Of a stretch of 46,678 bases of DNA, positions 1 through 9,700 are shown piece after piece. The notes beneath the pieces were generated by a model. The model was not told where the DNA came from. It was given only the letters and a program-made list of their open reading frames with translations, and did no database searches. The position numbers and the translations under genes are program-made. The DNA is from an uncultured Flavobacteriaceae bacterium (GTDB lineage: Bacteria > Bacteroidota > Bacteroidia > Flavobacteriales > Flavobacteriaceae), in the NCBI GenBank assembly GCA_913062575.1, contig CAJXVT010000017.1, forward strand, positions 1 to 46,678. Reading direction: 5' to 3'. Position 1 is the stretch's first letter. Each line of letters starts with the position of its first letter.

Positions 1-1716
1 AATATCGCTCCAGTCAATAAAAACTCCAGTGTTATAAACTTAACGATTAACAATCCTGTTAAAGAAAAAGCAGTTGACTTTTTAAATGCCTTAGTAATTG
101 CATATAATAAAGATGCTGTCTCAGATAAAAACCAAGTTTCTAAAAAAACGAAAGAATTTATTGATGGCAGATTAGAAATTGTAAAGGAAGATTTATCTGG
201 AATTAATAACAGATTAAAAAACTTTAAAACAAAAAACAAGATTACTGATATTGAGGCGGAGTCTACGCTCATTCTTCAAGAATTGTCAGAAAGTAATAAG
301 AGTATACTTAATACGAGCATTCAGTTTATTTTAGTTAAAGCGTTAAATGAAAATTTAATTAAAAGTAACAATGGCAAAGACGAAGTTTTACCTACTAATT
401 TAGGTTTTCAGGATCAATCAATTGCCCAGACGATTATAGAGTACAATAAGCAGATAGCAGAAAAAAGGAGGTTATTAAGAACTGCAAGTGAGCAGAATCC
501 AGTGGTAATTGGAGTTACCGAAGAAATAGAAGGCTTAAAGATAAGTTTGTTAAAAAGTTTAAAAAACTCAGAAAAGGTTTTAGATTTAAAATTGCAAAAT
601 CTTCAGTTAGAAGATTCAAAGATTAAGTCTAGAATTTCTGGCGTTCCATTGCAAGAATTAGAATTTCATGATATCAAATTGCAACGAGAAATCATTGCTG
701 GTTTGTACACTTACCTTTTAAAGAAAAAAGAAGAGACAGATATTTCTTTAGCGGTTACAGTTCCAAATGCAAAAATTATTGACAAAGCCTATGGAAGTGG
801 TAACCCTATTTCTCCTAAAAGAAAAATAACTTACTTAGCAGCATTATTGTTAGGGGGATTAATTCCTTTTGTATTTATTTATTTAAGATTTTTATTTGAC
901 ACTAAAATCCATTCTAAAAAAGATATTTTAGATACGCTAAGTATCCCTTTTATAGGTAGTATACCAAAATCTAAATCGAAAGAAAAAATTGTAATATCTG
1001 GAGATGATAGAAGTAGTTGTGCTGAAGCATTTAGATTGATTAGAACGAATTTAGATTTTATGTTATCTAGTAATGATGCTACTTGTAAAACGATATTTAT
1101 TACGTCAACAACTAGTGGAGAAGGGAAATCTTTTGTTTCAATTAATATAGCCAGCTCTCTAGTATTGTCTGGAAAGAAAGTGTTATTGATAGGATTGGAT
1201 TTAAGAGCGCCAAAAGTAACAGAGTATCTTAATGTACCACATAAGAAAGGTGTAAGTAACTTTGTTTTAGATAGTCGTTTGAATATTGATGAATTAATTT
1301 TTCAAGTAGATGAGTTAAAGAATCTAGACATACTATCTTCTGGTATAGTGCCTCCAAATCCTGCAGAATTGTTAATGAGTAAAGAGATTGAGACTTTATT
1401 TAAGAGACTAAAAGAAAAATACGATTATATTGTAGTAGATACGGCACCAGTGAATTTAGTGACTGACACCATGCTTGTAGCAAAATACGCAGACATGTTT
1501 GTATATGTTGCTAGAGCTAATTATTTAGACAAACGCTTATTAGAAGTGCCTCAAGCCTTATATAAAGAGAAGAGATTGCCCAATATGGCAATGGTCTTAA
1601 ACGACACCGACCCAAAAAACAGTAATGGTTATGGTTATGGTTATGGTTATGGTTATGGTTATGGTTATGGTGTTGAGGAAAAGCCGTGGTATAAAAAAAT
1701 ATTTAGTAAAAAATAA
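1..1716 (+). CDS. Polysaccharide tyrosine autokinase, Wzc-like (5' end missing)
   Basis: Inner-membrane co-polymerase and tyrosine autokinase for export of capsular or exopolysaccharide. The reading frame is open from base 1, so the gene starts upstream of the window; the first ATG-like codons inside the window are not its start. Visible parts, in order: a periplasmic coiled-coil segment, a membrane segment at about 835-890 (hydrophobic run after SPKRKITY), then a cytoplasmic kinase domain with Walker A (TSGEGKS), Walker A' (LLIGLDLRAPK) and Walker B (YIVVDTAP). The C-terminus is a run of seven Tyr-Gly pairs followed by VEEKPWYKK, the usual site of the autophosphorylated tyrosine cluster. It converges on a PHP-type phosphatase gene across a shared terminator; kinase and phosphatase are likely an antagonistic pair. 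Confident on family; substrate polymer unknown. Confidence 0.93.
   Translation, partial: NIAPVNKNSSVINLTINNPVKEKAVDFLNALVIAYNKDAVSDKNQVSKKTKEFIDGRLEIVKEDLSGINNRLKNFKTKNKITDIEAESTLILQELSESNKSILNTSIQFILVKALNENLIKSNNGKDEVLPTNLGFQDQSIAQTIIEYNKQIAEKRRLLRTASEQNPVVIGVTEEIEGLKISLLKSLKNSEKVLDLKLQNLQLEDSKIKSRISGVPLQELEFHDIKLQREIIAGLYTYLLKKKEETDISLAVTVPNAKIIDKAYGSGNPISPKRKITYLAALLLGGLIPFVFIYLRFLFDTKIHSKKDILDTLSIPFIGSIPKSKSKEKIVISGDDRSSCAEAFRLIRTNLDFMLSSNDATCKTIFITSTTSGEGKSFVSINIASSLVLSGKKVLLIGLDLRAPKVTEYLNVPHKKGVSNFVLDSRLNIDELIFQVDELKNLDILSSGIVPPNPAELLMSKEIETLFKRLKEKYDYIVVDTAPVNLVTDTMLVAKYADMFVYVARANYLDKRLLEVPQALYKEKRLPNMAMVLNDTDPKNSNGYGYGYGYGYGYGYGVEEKPWYKKIFSKK
1627..1668 (+). repeat. (GGTTAT)7 hexanucleotide tandem repeat
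   Basis: Seven perfect in-frame copies of GGTTAT inside the kinase gene encode alternating Gly and Tyr. A perfect short repeat of this kind can change copy number by replication slippage without breaking the frame, and each change would add or remove one tyrosine. The repeat is seen directly; variability is inferred. Confidence 0.9.
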
Positions 1717-1720
1717 GAAC

Positions 1721-1754
1721 AAAAAAAGGAGCAATTTAAATTGCTCCTTTTTTT
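1721..1754. terminator. Bidirectional Rho-independent terminator
   Basis: Perfect palindrome with an A7 tract on the left, a GGAGCAATT stem centred on TTTAAA, and a T7 tract on the right. It sits between the convergent kinase and phosphatase genes, overlaps the stop codon of the latter, and can act on both strands. Confidence 0.85.
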
Positions 1755-2490
1755 ATAGAAGTTTTTTATTGTTTCTGAGTAAATGAGAAATCGATTTTTT
1801 TGTCTTTTCTGTGCCTATTTCTTTAAGTAGTTCTATGTGTTTACTGTGGTGAACGTCTGTTCCAGCAAAATCATACATGTTTTCTTCTAATAGTTTATAG
1901 CTGATTTTTTGAACATTTTTACCGTAGTGTGGAGTTAATGAAAGTAAATTTAATTGAAATAAACAGCCTGCTTTTTTAAGCTTGTAGAAATTCTCAAAAT
2001 CAGCATGGTAAAAATTATAACGCTCCGGGTGCGCTAGTATAGGCTTGTAGCCTTTTATTTGAATCTCAAAAAGGATATCATATAAATTAAAAGGAGCGTT
2101 AAAATAAGACATCTCTACAAGAATATAATTGTCTTTTAATGTCAGGATGTCTTTTTTCTTTAAAAGCTGCACAAATTGCTCGTCCATCATGTATTCTGCG
2201 GCAGAGCGAATCGTTATAGCATCAAGTTTCTGTTTTTTGAGCTCTACTCTTACTTCATTTAATTTTTCTTGGATAACAGTACTTGAATTTGGGTATATAT
2301 CACCTAATACGTGAGGTGTGGTGATGAAATTTTTGATTCCAAGAGAACTCATTTTTTTAATCAGTTCAATAGAATGTTCTAAGTTTTTTGCACCATCATC
2401 AATTCCTGGTAATAAATGAGAATGTATATCAACAAAATCTTGAGGAAATAACTCAGTAAGTGGAATTTTCTTCTTTTTAAAAAATAACAT
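1753..2490 (-). CDS. CpsB/CapC-type PHP-domain tyrosine-protein phosphatase
   Basis: Predicted metal-dependent protein tyrosine phosphatase (YwqE/CpsB/CapC family) that removes phosphate from the tyrosine tail of Wzc-type kinases. The N-terminus carries the PHP metal motif DIHSHLLPGIDDGA (His23, His25); further metal-ligand segments are TTPHV, LAHPERY and the C-terminal GTDVHH. Length 245 residues is normal for the family. There is no signal peptide, so it is cytoplasmic, facing the kinase tail. The gene is convergent with the kinase rather than in the same transcript. Start is the ATG at 2490. Family assignment is firm from the motifs; the partner is inferred from the neighbouring gene. Confidence 0.9.
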   Translation of the reverse strand: MLFFKKKKIPLTELFPQDFVDIHSHLLPGIDDGAKNLEHSIELIKKMSSLGIKNFITTPHVLGDIYPNSSTVIQEKLNEVRVELKKQKLDAITIRSAAEYMMDEQFVQLLKKKDILTLKDNYILVEMSYFNAPFNLYDILFEIQIKGYKPILAHPERYNFYHADFENFYKLKKAGCLFQLNLLSLTPHYGKNVQKISYKLLEENMYDFAGTDVHHSKHIELLKEIGTEKTKKSISHLLRNNKKLL

Positions 2491-2619
2491 TCATTTAATT
2501 TTAAACGAAATTACACTTTTAAAGGGAATAATTAATGGAAGATTTTAGTTATGATGTTTATTTTTAAAGTCGAAATCGATGTAGTTTAATTTATCGTAGG
2601 TTATTCAATTTTGATATGA

Positions 2620-2627
2620 TATATTTG
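2620..2627 (+). promoter_or_regulatory. Bacteroidota -7 promoter element
   Basis: TATATTTG matches the Bacteroidota -7 consensus TAnnTTTG exactly and lies 20 bases before the chosen ATG of the sugar kinase gene. No clear -33 TTTG was found at the usual distance. Confidence 0.5.
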
Positions 2628-2647
2628 GAAGGAATAATTTGAAAAGT

Positions 2648-3502
2648 ATGATATTAATAACAGATGGTGGGTCTACTAAGGTAGATTGGATAGCCTTAGA
2701 TTCTAATAAAGAAGAAGCATTTAGAGTACGAACCTTAGGTTTAAATCCAGCTGTAGTTTCAGAAGAAGAATTAAGAAACAGAATTGTTAATATGTTTCAA
2801 TTAATGAGTGTTAAGGAAGCTGTTACTGAGATCCATTTTTATGGAGCTGGATGCGGAACTCCAAAGCCAGTAGAGATACTGAAAAGCTTATTGAAATCAA
2901 TTTTCATAAATGCTCAAGTTACTGTTTCAGAAGATATGTTGGCAGCGGTTTATGCCGTTTCTGGAGCAAACCCTGCGCTGGTTTGTATTTTAGGAACTGG
3001 TTCTAATAGCTGTTATTTTGACGGAAAAAACATAGAAATGAAAACAGCTTCTTTAGGGTACACGTTAATGGATGAAGCTAGTGGGAATTATTTTGGTAAA
3101 CGGTTATTAAGAGATTACTACTATGATAAAATGCCGAAGCCAATCGCAGCAAAATTCAAAGCTCAGTTTGATCTAGATATCGATACCGTAAAATTTAACC
3201 TATATAGACAATCAAATCCAAATATGTATTTGGCAAGTTTTGCAAAATTTATGTTTGAGTTTAAAGAGGAGAAATATATAAAGAGAATTATTAAAAAAGG
3301 ATTCTTAACATTCTTTAAATATCGGATCCTTCCATTTCAAAAACCAACAGATACACCAATCTATTTTATTGGGTCAATCGCATTTTATTTTAGAGAAATT
3401 TTAGAGAAAGTTGCAGCGAAATATAGCATGGAAATCACGGATATTATTCAGCGTCCAATAGATAATTTGGTAGCATATCACAAAGAGAAAGTTAATGTAT
3501 AA
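2648..3502 (+). CDS. BadF/BadG/BcrA-type ATPase, N-acetylglucosamine kinase-like
   Basis: Member of the ASKHA-fold BadF/BadG/BcrA/BcrD family, which includes N-acetylglucosamine kinases. Phosphate-1 motif DGGSTKVDW is at the very N-terminus and phosphate-2-like motif LGTGSNSC is near residue 120. No membrane segment is seen, so it is cytoplasmic. An in-frame TTG nine bases upstream also exists; ATG at 2648 was chosen because it places the DGGST motif right after the start as usual and sits well behind the promoter element. The last 11 bases overlap the convergent murF gene. The exact sugar substrate cannot be read from the sequence; a role in aminosugar recycling for the wall fits the murF neighbour but is inference. 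Confidence 0.82.
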   Translation: MILITDGGSTKVDWIALDSNKEEAFRVRTLGLNPAVVSEEELRNRIVNMFQLMSVKEAVTEIHFYGAGCGTPKPVEILKSLLKSIFINAQVTVSEDMLAAVYAVSGANPALVCILGTGSNSCYFDGKNIEMKTASLGYTLMDEASGNYFGKRLLRDYYYDKMPKPIAAKFKAQFDLDIDTVKFNLYRQSNPNMYLASFAKFMFEFKEEKYIKRIIKKGFLTFFKYRILPFQKPTDTPIYFIGSIAFYFREILEKVAAKYSMEITDIIQRPIDNLVAYHKEKVNV

Positions 3503-4751
3503 TAGCTACTATTCTCTCTAAAGCCATTCCTCTAGATCCTTTAATAAGAATGTGTTTGTTTTTTAAATTTAATGCTGCTATGTGTTCTTTCAATTCTTCA
3601 AAAGTTTTAATTTTTAAACTATTTGTTTTTGCTTGATAAAACAAACCTCCAACAAAAATAGAATCAATTAAACGTAATTTTGAGCAATAATCAATAATGT
3701 TTTGATGTTCTTGTAAGCTGTCTGATCCAAGTTCAAACATGTCACCAAGAATAACCATTTTGTCTTTTGAATTTATAAGACTGAAATTATCTAATGCGGC
3801 TTTCATACTTGAGGGGTTTGCATTATAAGCATCAAGAATAATTGTAGTATTGTTTTTTGTTTTAATTAGCTGCGAACGATTATTTGTAGGAGTATAGGTT
3901 TCTATAGCTTTTTTTATGTTGTCACTAGAGATGTTAAAGTACTCTCCGATAGTAATTGCAGCAGATAGATTGTCAAAATTATAGCCTCCCATTAAGTTTG
4001 TTTGAAGGGTTTCTCCATTAAACTCGATTGACACAAAAGGATTAGAACCTATGTGCTTTATTGTTTGGTTTAGGTTAATTGAGTTGATGTTTTTTGTTTT
4101 CTCAACTTGAATTTTATCAGATGTGTTTACAAAAACCGATTTATTAGTTTTATGTAGGTATTCATACATTTCTGATTTAGCTTCAATGACACCTTCTAAA
4201 CTACCAAATCCTTCTAAATGCGCTTTTCCGAAGTTTGTTATATAGCCATAATCTGGATTGGTAATTGAACAAAGAAACTCAATTTCCTTATGATGATTAG
4301 CTCCCATTTCTACAATTCCGATTTCGGTACTTGGAGTCATAGATAACAAGGTTAACGGAACCCCTATATGATTGTTTAAATTCCCTACAGTTGCAGTTAT
4401 GTTATATTGCGTAGACAGAACGGCATTTATCAACTCCTTTGTGGTTGTTTTTCCATTACTACCTGTTAAACTTATAATTGGTGTATTTAGTTTTTTTCTA
4501 TGATACTTAGCAAGTTCTTGAAGTGTTGCTAAAACATCTTCTACTAAAATAATTTTAGTAGTAGTTGCATATTCTTTTTCATCAACAATACTGTAAGATG
4601 CTCCTTTTTTAAGGGCTTCAAGAGCAAAGGTGTTGCCATTAAAATTCTCTCCTTTAAGAGCGAAATACATTGTGTTTTTTCTAATTTTTCTAGTATCTGT
4701 ATCTACTAAAAAAGACTCAGAATATAAATTATATAATGCTGTAATATTCAT
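3492..4751 (-). CDS. murF: UDP-N-acetylmuramoyl-tripeptide--D-alanyl-D-alanine ligase
   Basis: Cytoplasmic Mur ligase that adds D-Ala-D-Ala to UDP-MurNAc-tripeptide, the last soluble step of peptidoglycan precursor synthesis. The ATP-binding P-loop LTGSNGKTTT is at residues 95-104, followed by the central Mur ligase domain (NLNNHIGVPLTL, VEMGAN) and the C-terminal domain with LDAYNANPSSMK and LGDMFELG. At 419 residues it is slightly shorter than proteobacterial MurF, which is normal here. It starts only 12 bases downstream of a strong terminator-like hairpin behind gldJ, so it either has its own promoter overlapping that hairpin or relies on read-through. Identification is firm. Confidence 0.95.
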   Translation of the reverse strand: MNITALYNLYSESFLVDTDTRKIRKNTMYFALKGENFNGNTFALEALKKGASYSIVDEKEYATTTKIILVEDVLATLQELAKYHRKKLNTPIISLTGSNGKTTTKELINAVLSTQYNITATVGNLNNHIGVPLTLLSMTPSTEIGIVEMGANHHKEIEFLCSITNPDYGYITNFGKAHLEGFGSLEGVIEAKSEMYEYLHKTNKSVFVNTSDKIQVEKTKNINSINLNQTIKHIGSNPFVSIEFNGETLQTNLMGGYNFDNLSAAITIGEYFNISSDNIKKAIETYTPTNNRSQLIKTKNNTTIILDAYNANPSSMKAALDNFSLINSKDKMVILGDMFELGSDSLQEHQNIIDYCSKLRLIDSIFVGGLFYQAKTNSLKIKTFEELKEHIAALNLKNKHILIKGSRGMALERIVAIIH

Positions 4752-4762
4752 TTTTCAACTAT

Positions 4763-4796
4763 AAAAAAACCTCATTGTAAATAAGATACAATGAGG
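4763..4796 (-). terminator. Terminator downstream of gldJ
   Basis: Ten-base-pair hairpin (CCTCATTGTA / TACAATGAGG at 4770-4796) followed on the minus strand by seven T. It lies between gldJ and murF on the gldJ strand. Confidence 0.8.
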
Positions 4797-4823
4797 TGAA
4801 TAATTTTTAATATAAACTTAATT

Positions 4824-6509
4824 TTATCTTCTAGGATTCCTAGCTGTTCTTTTCTTGTAAGTCATAGGCCCAACTCTATCAGTGACACATCTAAAACCAA
4901 TAAAATTAGTAGACATATATTCTGGTAAATACCTTCTTTGAGCAGGATCAAGCCAATATTCTCTATCGCTCCAGCCCCCTCCTTTAAAAACTCTTGTATT
5001 GTCGCTAATTAATGTTGATCTAAATTTTGAATCGTATTTATTTACAAGATTCCCGATACTGTCTCTTTCATCTCTCGGTGTTTTTGGAGAGTTATACATT
5101 GCAGGGTCGCTAGCAAATTGTAATAGGTCTGATTGATAAAATCTTGAAGAGTTTCTATCTCCATCACTTAAGTTAGCATTATTAGCAACTAAATAATTTC
5201 TTCTCATATAAATTTCATCCTTAGTAATAGGGATGTGTTTTATACTACCGGGTAAATTTATTGGAACAATTTTACCGTTCTCTAGTGTGTCGTACTCAAC
5301 TGAATTATCATCAACAATAACAACTTTACCATCGCTATTGATCATCTTTTTAGTAAAAATATTACCTCTAAAGTAATTAAAGTCATTCGCTTCTACATCA
5401 ATATGAGGTCTATATACATCTGAAACCCATTCAGCAACATTTCCAGACATATCATACAAACCAAAAGCATTTGGCGGATATGATTTGATTTTAATTGGAA
5501 TATCAGAGCCATCACTACTCCACCCAGCTAAACCACTATAATCTCCTTTAGATTGTTTAAAGTTTGCTAATTGATCTCCTTTGTATCTTTTAGATTTGTC
5601 TCTAGTGTATTTTCCATTCCAGGCGTATTTTTTTCGGCCTTTAATGTTATTATATTCTCTGTTTCCAATGGTCGCTTTTGCTGCGTATTCCCATTCAGCT
5701 TCTGTTGGTAAGCGATACTTTTGAGCTAGTATTCCATCAGAAGAAGTTACTTGTCTACCAGTAAAAGATCCTCTTGGAGGTCTTGGGTCTCCTCTTTTTC
5801 TAGGGACATTACTTGGTAATCCTTTTTTGTAAATTGTAGAATCTCCATCAAATAAAGCATAAGGGTCATTTAAATACACATCAGTGTCAAATACATTTTT
5901 CCCTTTGAAGTCTATAGAATCCATTTTCCAAATATTCTTAATAACACCTTTGTCCATTAAGATCTTTAAGTTTACTGCATTTGTACGCCATTTACAATAC
6001 TGAGTAGCTTGTAACCAGCTAACACCTACAACTGGGTAGTTAGCGTATGCTGGGTGACGTAAATAATTTTCTGATAACAAATCAGTATTTCCTAATCCTT
6101 TTCTCCAAACTAAAGTATCTGGTAAAATAGAAGTGTAAATATTCTTAAATTTTGCTTCTGAAGGAGGGTAGACATTTTTTGTGTACTGCAAAAATAATAA
6201 GTATTCTGCGTTTGACACCTCTGCCTCGTCCATATAAAAAGAACGAATGTGCATCTGTTTAGGAGTTGTATTCCAGTCAAACATAACATCATCTTGAACT
6301 TGTCCCATTGTAAATGTTCCGCCTTCTATGGAAACCATTCCACTAGGTGGTTTAGAACCTTCAAATGATTTTCCTTTTATATAGTTTCCATAATCAGGGT
6401 TGTTAAATTTCCAACCTGTTAATGAAGAAGTACATTCGGTGCATGTCTGACATTGTGTAAATGTCAAGCTAATTATTACTAAAAAAGTAAATTTCAATAA
6501 GTTTTTCAT
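4824..6509 (-). CDS. gldJ: Gliding motility lipoprotein GldJ
   Basis: Essential lipoprotein of the flavobacterial gliding and type IX secretion machinery. The N-terminus is a short lipoprotein signal with the probable lipidated Cys at 20; the residue before it is Gln, an atypical lipobox. The body is an FGE/SUMF1-type domain (GGTFTMGQVQ, EAEVSNAEYL, RLPTEAEWEYAA, FGLYDMSGNVAEWVSD, FKGGGWSDREYW, GFRCVTD), as in known GldJ; in GldJ it is structural rather than enzymatic. Length 561 agrees with the family. Divergent from porU, an arrangement I recall from Flavobacterium johnsoniae (gldJ-porU-porV). Identification rests on the domain pattern and this neighbourhood. Confidence 0.93.
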   Translation of the reverse strand: MKNLLKFTFLVIISLTFTQCQTCTECTSSLTGWKFNNPDYGNYIKGKSFEGSKPPSGMVSIEGGTFTMGQVQDDVMFDWNTTPKQMHIRSFYMDEAEVSNAEYLLFLQYTKNVYPPSEAKFKNIYTSILPDTLVWRKGLGNTDLLSENYLRHPAYANYPVVGVSWLQATQYCKWRTNAVNLKILMDKGVIKNIWKMDSIDFKGKNVFDTDVYLNDPYALFDGDSTIYKKGLPSNVPRKRGDPRPPRGSFTGRQVTSSDGILAQKYRLPTEAEWEYAAKATIGNREYNNIKGRKKYAWNGKYTRDKSKRYKGDQLANFKQSKGDYSGLAGWSSDGSDIPIKIKSYPPNAFGLYDMSGNVAEWVSDVYRPHIDVEANDFNYFRGNIFTKKMINSDGKVVIVDDNSVEYDTLENGKIVPINLPGSIKHIPITKDEIYMRRNYLVANNANLSDGDRNSSRFYQSDLLQFASDPAMYNSPKTPRDERDSIGNLVNKYDSKFRSTLISDNTRVFKGGGWSDREYWLDPAQRRYLPEYMSTNFIGFRCVTDRVGPMTYKKRTARNPRR

Positions 6510-6707
6510 GTATCTTATTTAAATTTGTTTAGGGTTTTTATTTGTCTTGCAATTTACAATAATTATGTTTTCTACCAAGTTAATTAAGGTTTTTTACAAG
6601 TGTTGTTAATTATTCAAATTATAAACGATTGTTTTTTATGTTTATTATAAGTATTCTTGCATTAGCTTAAAATATCGTAATAGATACGGCGTTATTTTGT
6701 TAAACAA

Positions 6708-9700
6708 ATGAGAAAAACACAATTCCTTTTAGTGCTATTTTTTAGCATTTGTAGCTTAAGCTATTCGCAGTCACCGAGTTCAGTGTTATCAAATGGTACT
6801 TGGTATAAGTTTTCTGTGGATACAACTGGTGTTTTTAAAATCGATGTTTCTTTACTTCAAAAAATGGGGATTAACATTACAAACTTAAACCCTAAAAACA
6901 TTAAGGTTTATGGTAATGGAGGCGTGATGTTGCCACATCGAAATAGTGATTTTAGGTATGCTGATTTACAAGAGAATTCAATTTATGTTTCTGGTGAAGA
7001 GGATGGGGTTTTTAATGCTGAAGATTATATATTGTTCTATGCTAAAGGTCCACACGATTGGGAAGTTAATCCTGCTTTAGAAGCTGCGAAACACAGGCAA
7101 AATCTATATTCAGATGTATCCTATTACTTTTTAACGATAGGCCAAGAGCAAGGGAAAAGAATTTCTATATTGCCAGAAGTAACAGGTCCATCAGCAAAAA
7201 TTATATCTGTTTTTGATGATTTTATCTTTTACGAAAAAGAAACTAGAAATTTATTTGCGATAGGAACTCAATGGTTTGGAGAAGATTTTAGTGTTGAGAA
7301 CAATCAGAATTTTAAAATAGATTTTAATAATATTGATTCAAGTTTCCCATTGAAAATTACAGTAAGAGGAGCTGCAATTTCTGCCTTATCTTCATCAATG
7401 GATATTCTTGTAAATGCAAACAGTGCTTTTTCTATAAATTATCCAAGTGTTACAACTGGATCATTAACTTTAGGTTATGTAAATCACAATTCTTCTCAAT
7501 TGTCAATTTCTTCATCTGTTATTGATGTCTCTGTTGGCTATAATAATAATGGCAATCCAGGAGCAAAAGCATATTTAGATTATATAGAGGTGCAAGGAAA
7601 AAAGCAGCTAATAGCAAATGGAAGTCAATTTTCTTTTAGAAGTTTTGAAGCTTTTAAAGAATCAGGTGTTGTAGAATATCAGATAAAAAATGCAAGTAAT
7701 GTTTCTAGGCTTTGGGATGTTACGAATCCAATAAGCCCAAAAGAAATTACAAATTCAACAAGTGGAATTGATTTTATTTTTAAAGCGAATGGAGGAGTAT
7801 TAGAAGAATATATAGTTTTGAATTCTTTAGATTATTTCGAACCAACAGTTGACGATAATTCGTTAATAAAAAATCAAGATTTACACGGAACGATTAAAGA
7901 TGTAAACTATTTAATTATTACCAACCAAGAACTTGTTGGTCAAGCACAACGATTGGCAGATTACCATCAAGAGAATTCAGGGTTAACAACACAGGTTATT
8001 CAACTTTCTGAAATTTACAACGAGTTTGGTTCGGGCTCTCAAGATATTACAGCAATTAGAGATTTTATAAAACAAGTATATACGACGAATTCATCTACTG
8101 AAGGGAAATTGAAATATGTTTGTTTCTTTGGTGATAGCTCTTATGATTATAAAGATAGAATAACCAACAATAATAATATTGTTCCCGTATATGAATCTTA
8201 TCAAAGTTTTAATCTAGCAACTTCTTTTGTTACAGATGATTATTTTGTAATGTTAGATCCCAATGATGGATTAATGTTGACTTCAGATACTATTGATGTT
8301 GCATCAGGAAGAATACCCGTTACAACTGTTCAACAAGCTGCAGATGTTGTAGATAAGATACTAAGCTATTACAGTAAAAATGCGTTTGGAGATTGGCGAA
8401 ATACAATCACTTTATTAGCAGATGATATTGATCAAACAGGAGAGGAAACGTTACAGTTAGGAATGGAAAGAATTGCTGACTCGATTAAAAAAAATAAACC
8501 AGTTTTTAATATCAATAAAATTTATGCTGATGCTTATAAACAAGAAACATCTTCTGGAGGAGAGCGCTATCCGCAGGTTAATTTAGCATTAACCAACGCC
8601 ATTGAAAAAGGAACGTTAGTAATGGATTATTTTGGGCATGGAGGAGAAGATGGGTTTGCAAGTGAACGAATTTTAGAGATCCCGCAAATTCAAGATTTTA
8701 ACAACCCCAAAACATTACCGCTATTTATTACTGTTACTTGTGAGTTTTCAAGATTCGATAACCCATTGAGAACAACAGCTGGAGAATTGGTTTTTTGGAA
8801 TAAAAACGGTGGAGCAGCAAGTTTAATTACAACCACTAGAGAAGTCTTTATCTCTACTGGGCAGAATTTTAATGAGAAATTGATGAAAATTTTATTAGAA
8901 TTCAATAATGAAGATTTAACAATAGCAGAATCCTTGATGGCTACTAAAAATGGATTTACAAGTTTTCAGAAATTCTTTATTTATTTCATAGGAGACCCGG
9001 CGATGAAATTAGCAATTCCAAAGCCAAATGTTAAAATAACAAAGATGAATGGAATTGATATTACTCAATCTATTGATACTTTAAAGGCATTATCAAAAGT
9101 TAGTTTTGAGGGTATTGTAACAGACAATGCAAATCAGCTTTTATCAGATTTTAACGGTGTATTATCTACTACAGTTTTTGACAAGCCAATAGATAAAACA
9201 ACATTAGACAATAATGGATTTGGAATTAAAATGAATTTTGATTCTAGAGAGAGTAAATTATTTAGAGGAAAATCTACTGTAGCAAATGGAGTCTTTAAGT
9301 TTGATTTTATTGTTCCAAAAGATATAAAAATTGCCTTTGGGAAAGGTAAAATGAGTTTCTATGCCTCAAATGATACTGAAGATAAATCGGGCGCAAATTT
9401 TGACATTGTTGTTGGAGGCATTAATCCTAATGCCTCAAGTGATACAGTTGGTCCTGAATTAAATGTTTATATGAATGATGAATCATTTATTGAAGGAGGT
9501 AATACAAATACATCGCCTAATTTAATCATTTCATTATTTGATTTAAGTGGAATAAATACATCAATAACATCTGTAGATCATGATATTGTTGCAATAATAG
9601 ATGGAGACCAGGCAAATCCAGTCATATTAAATGATTACTATGAAACTGAGTTAAACGATTTTACAAAAGGGAAAGTAGTGTATCAATTAAGAGATTTATC

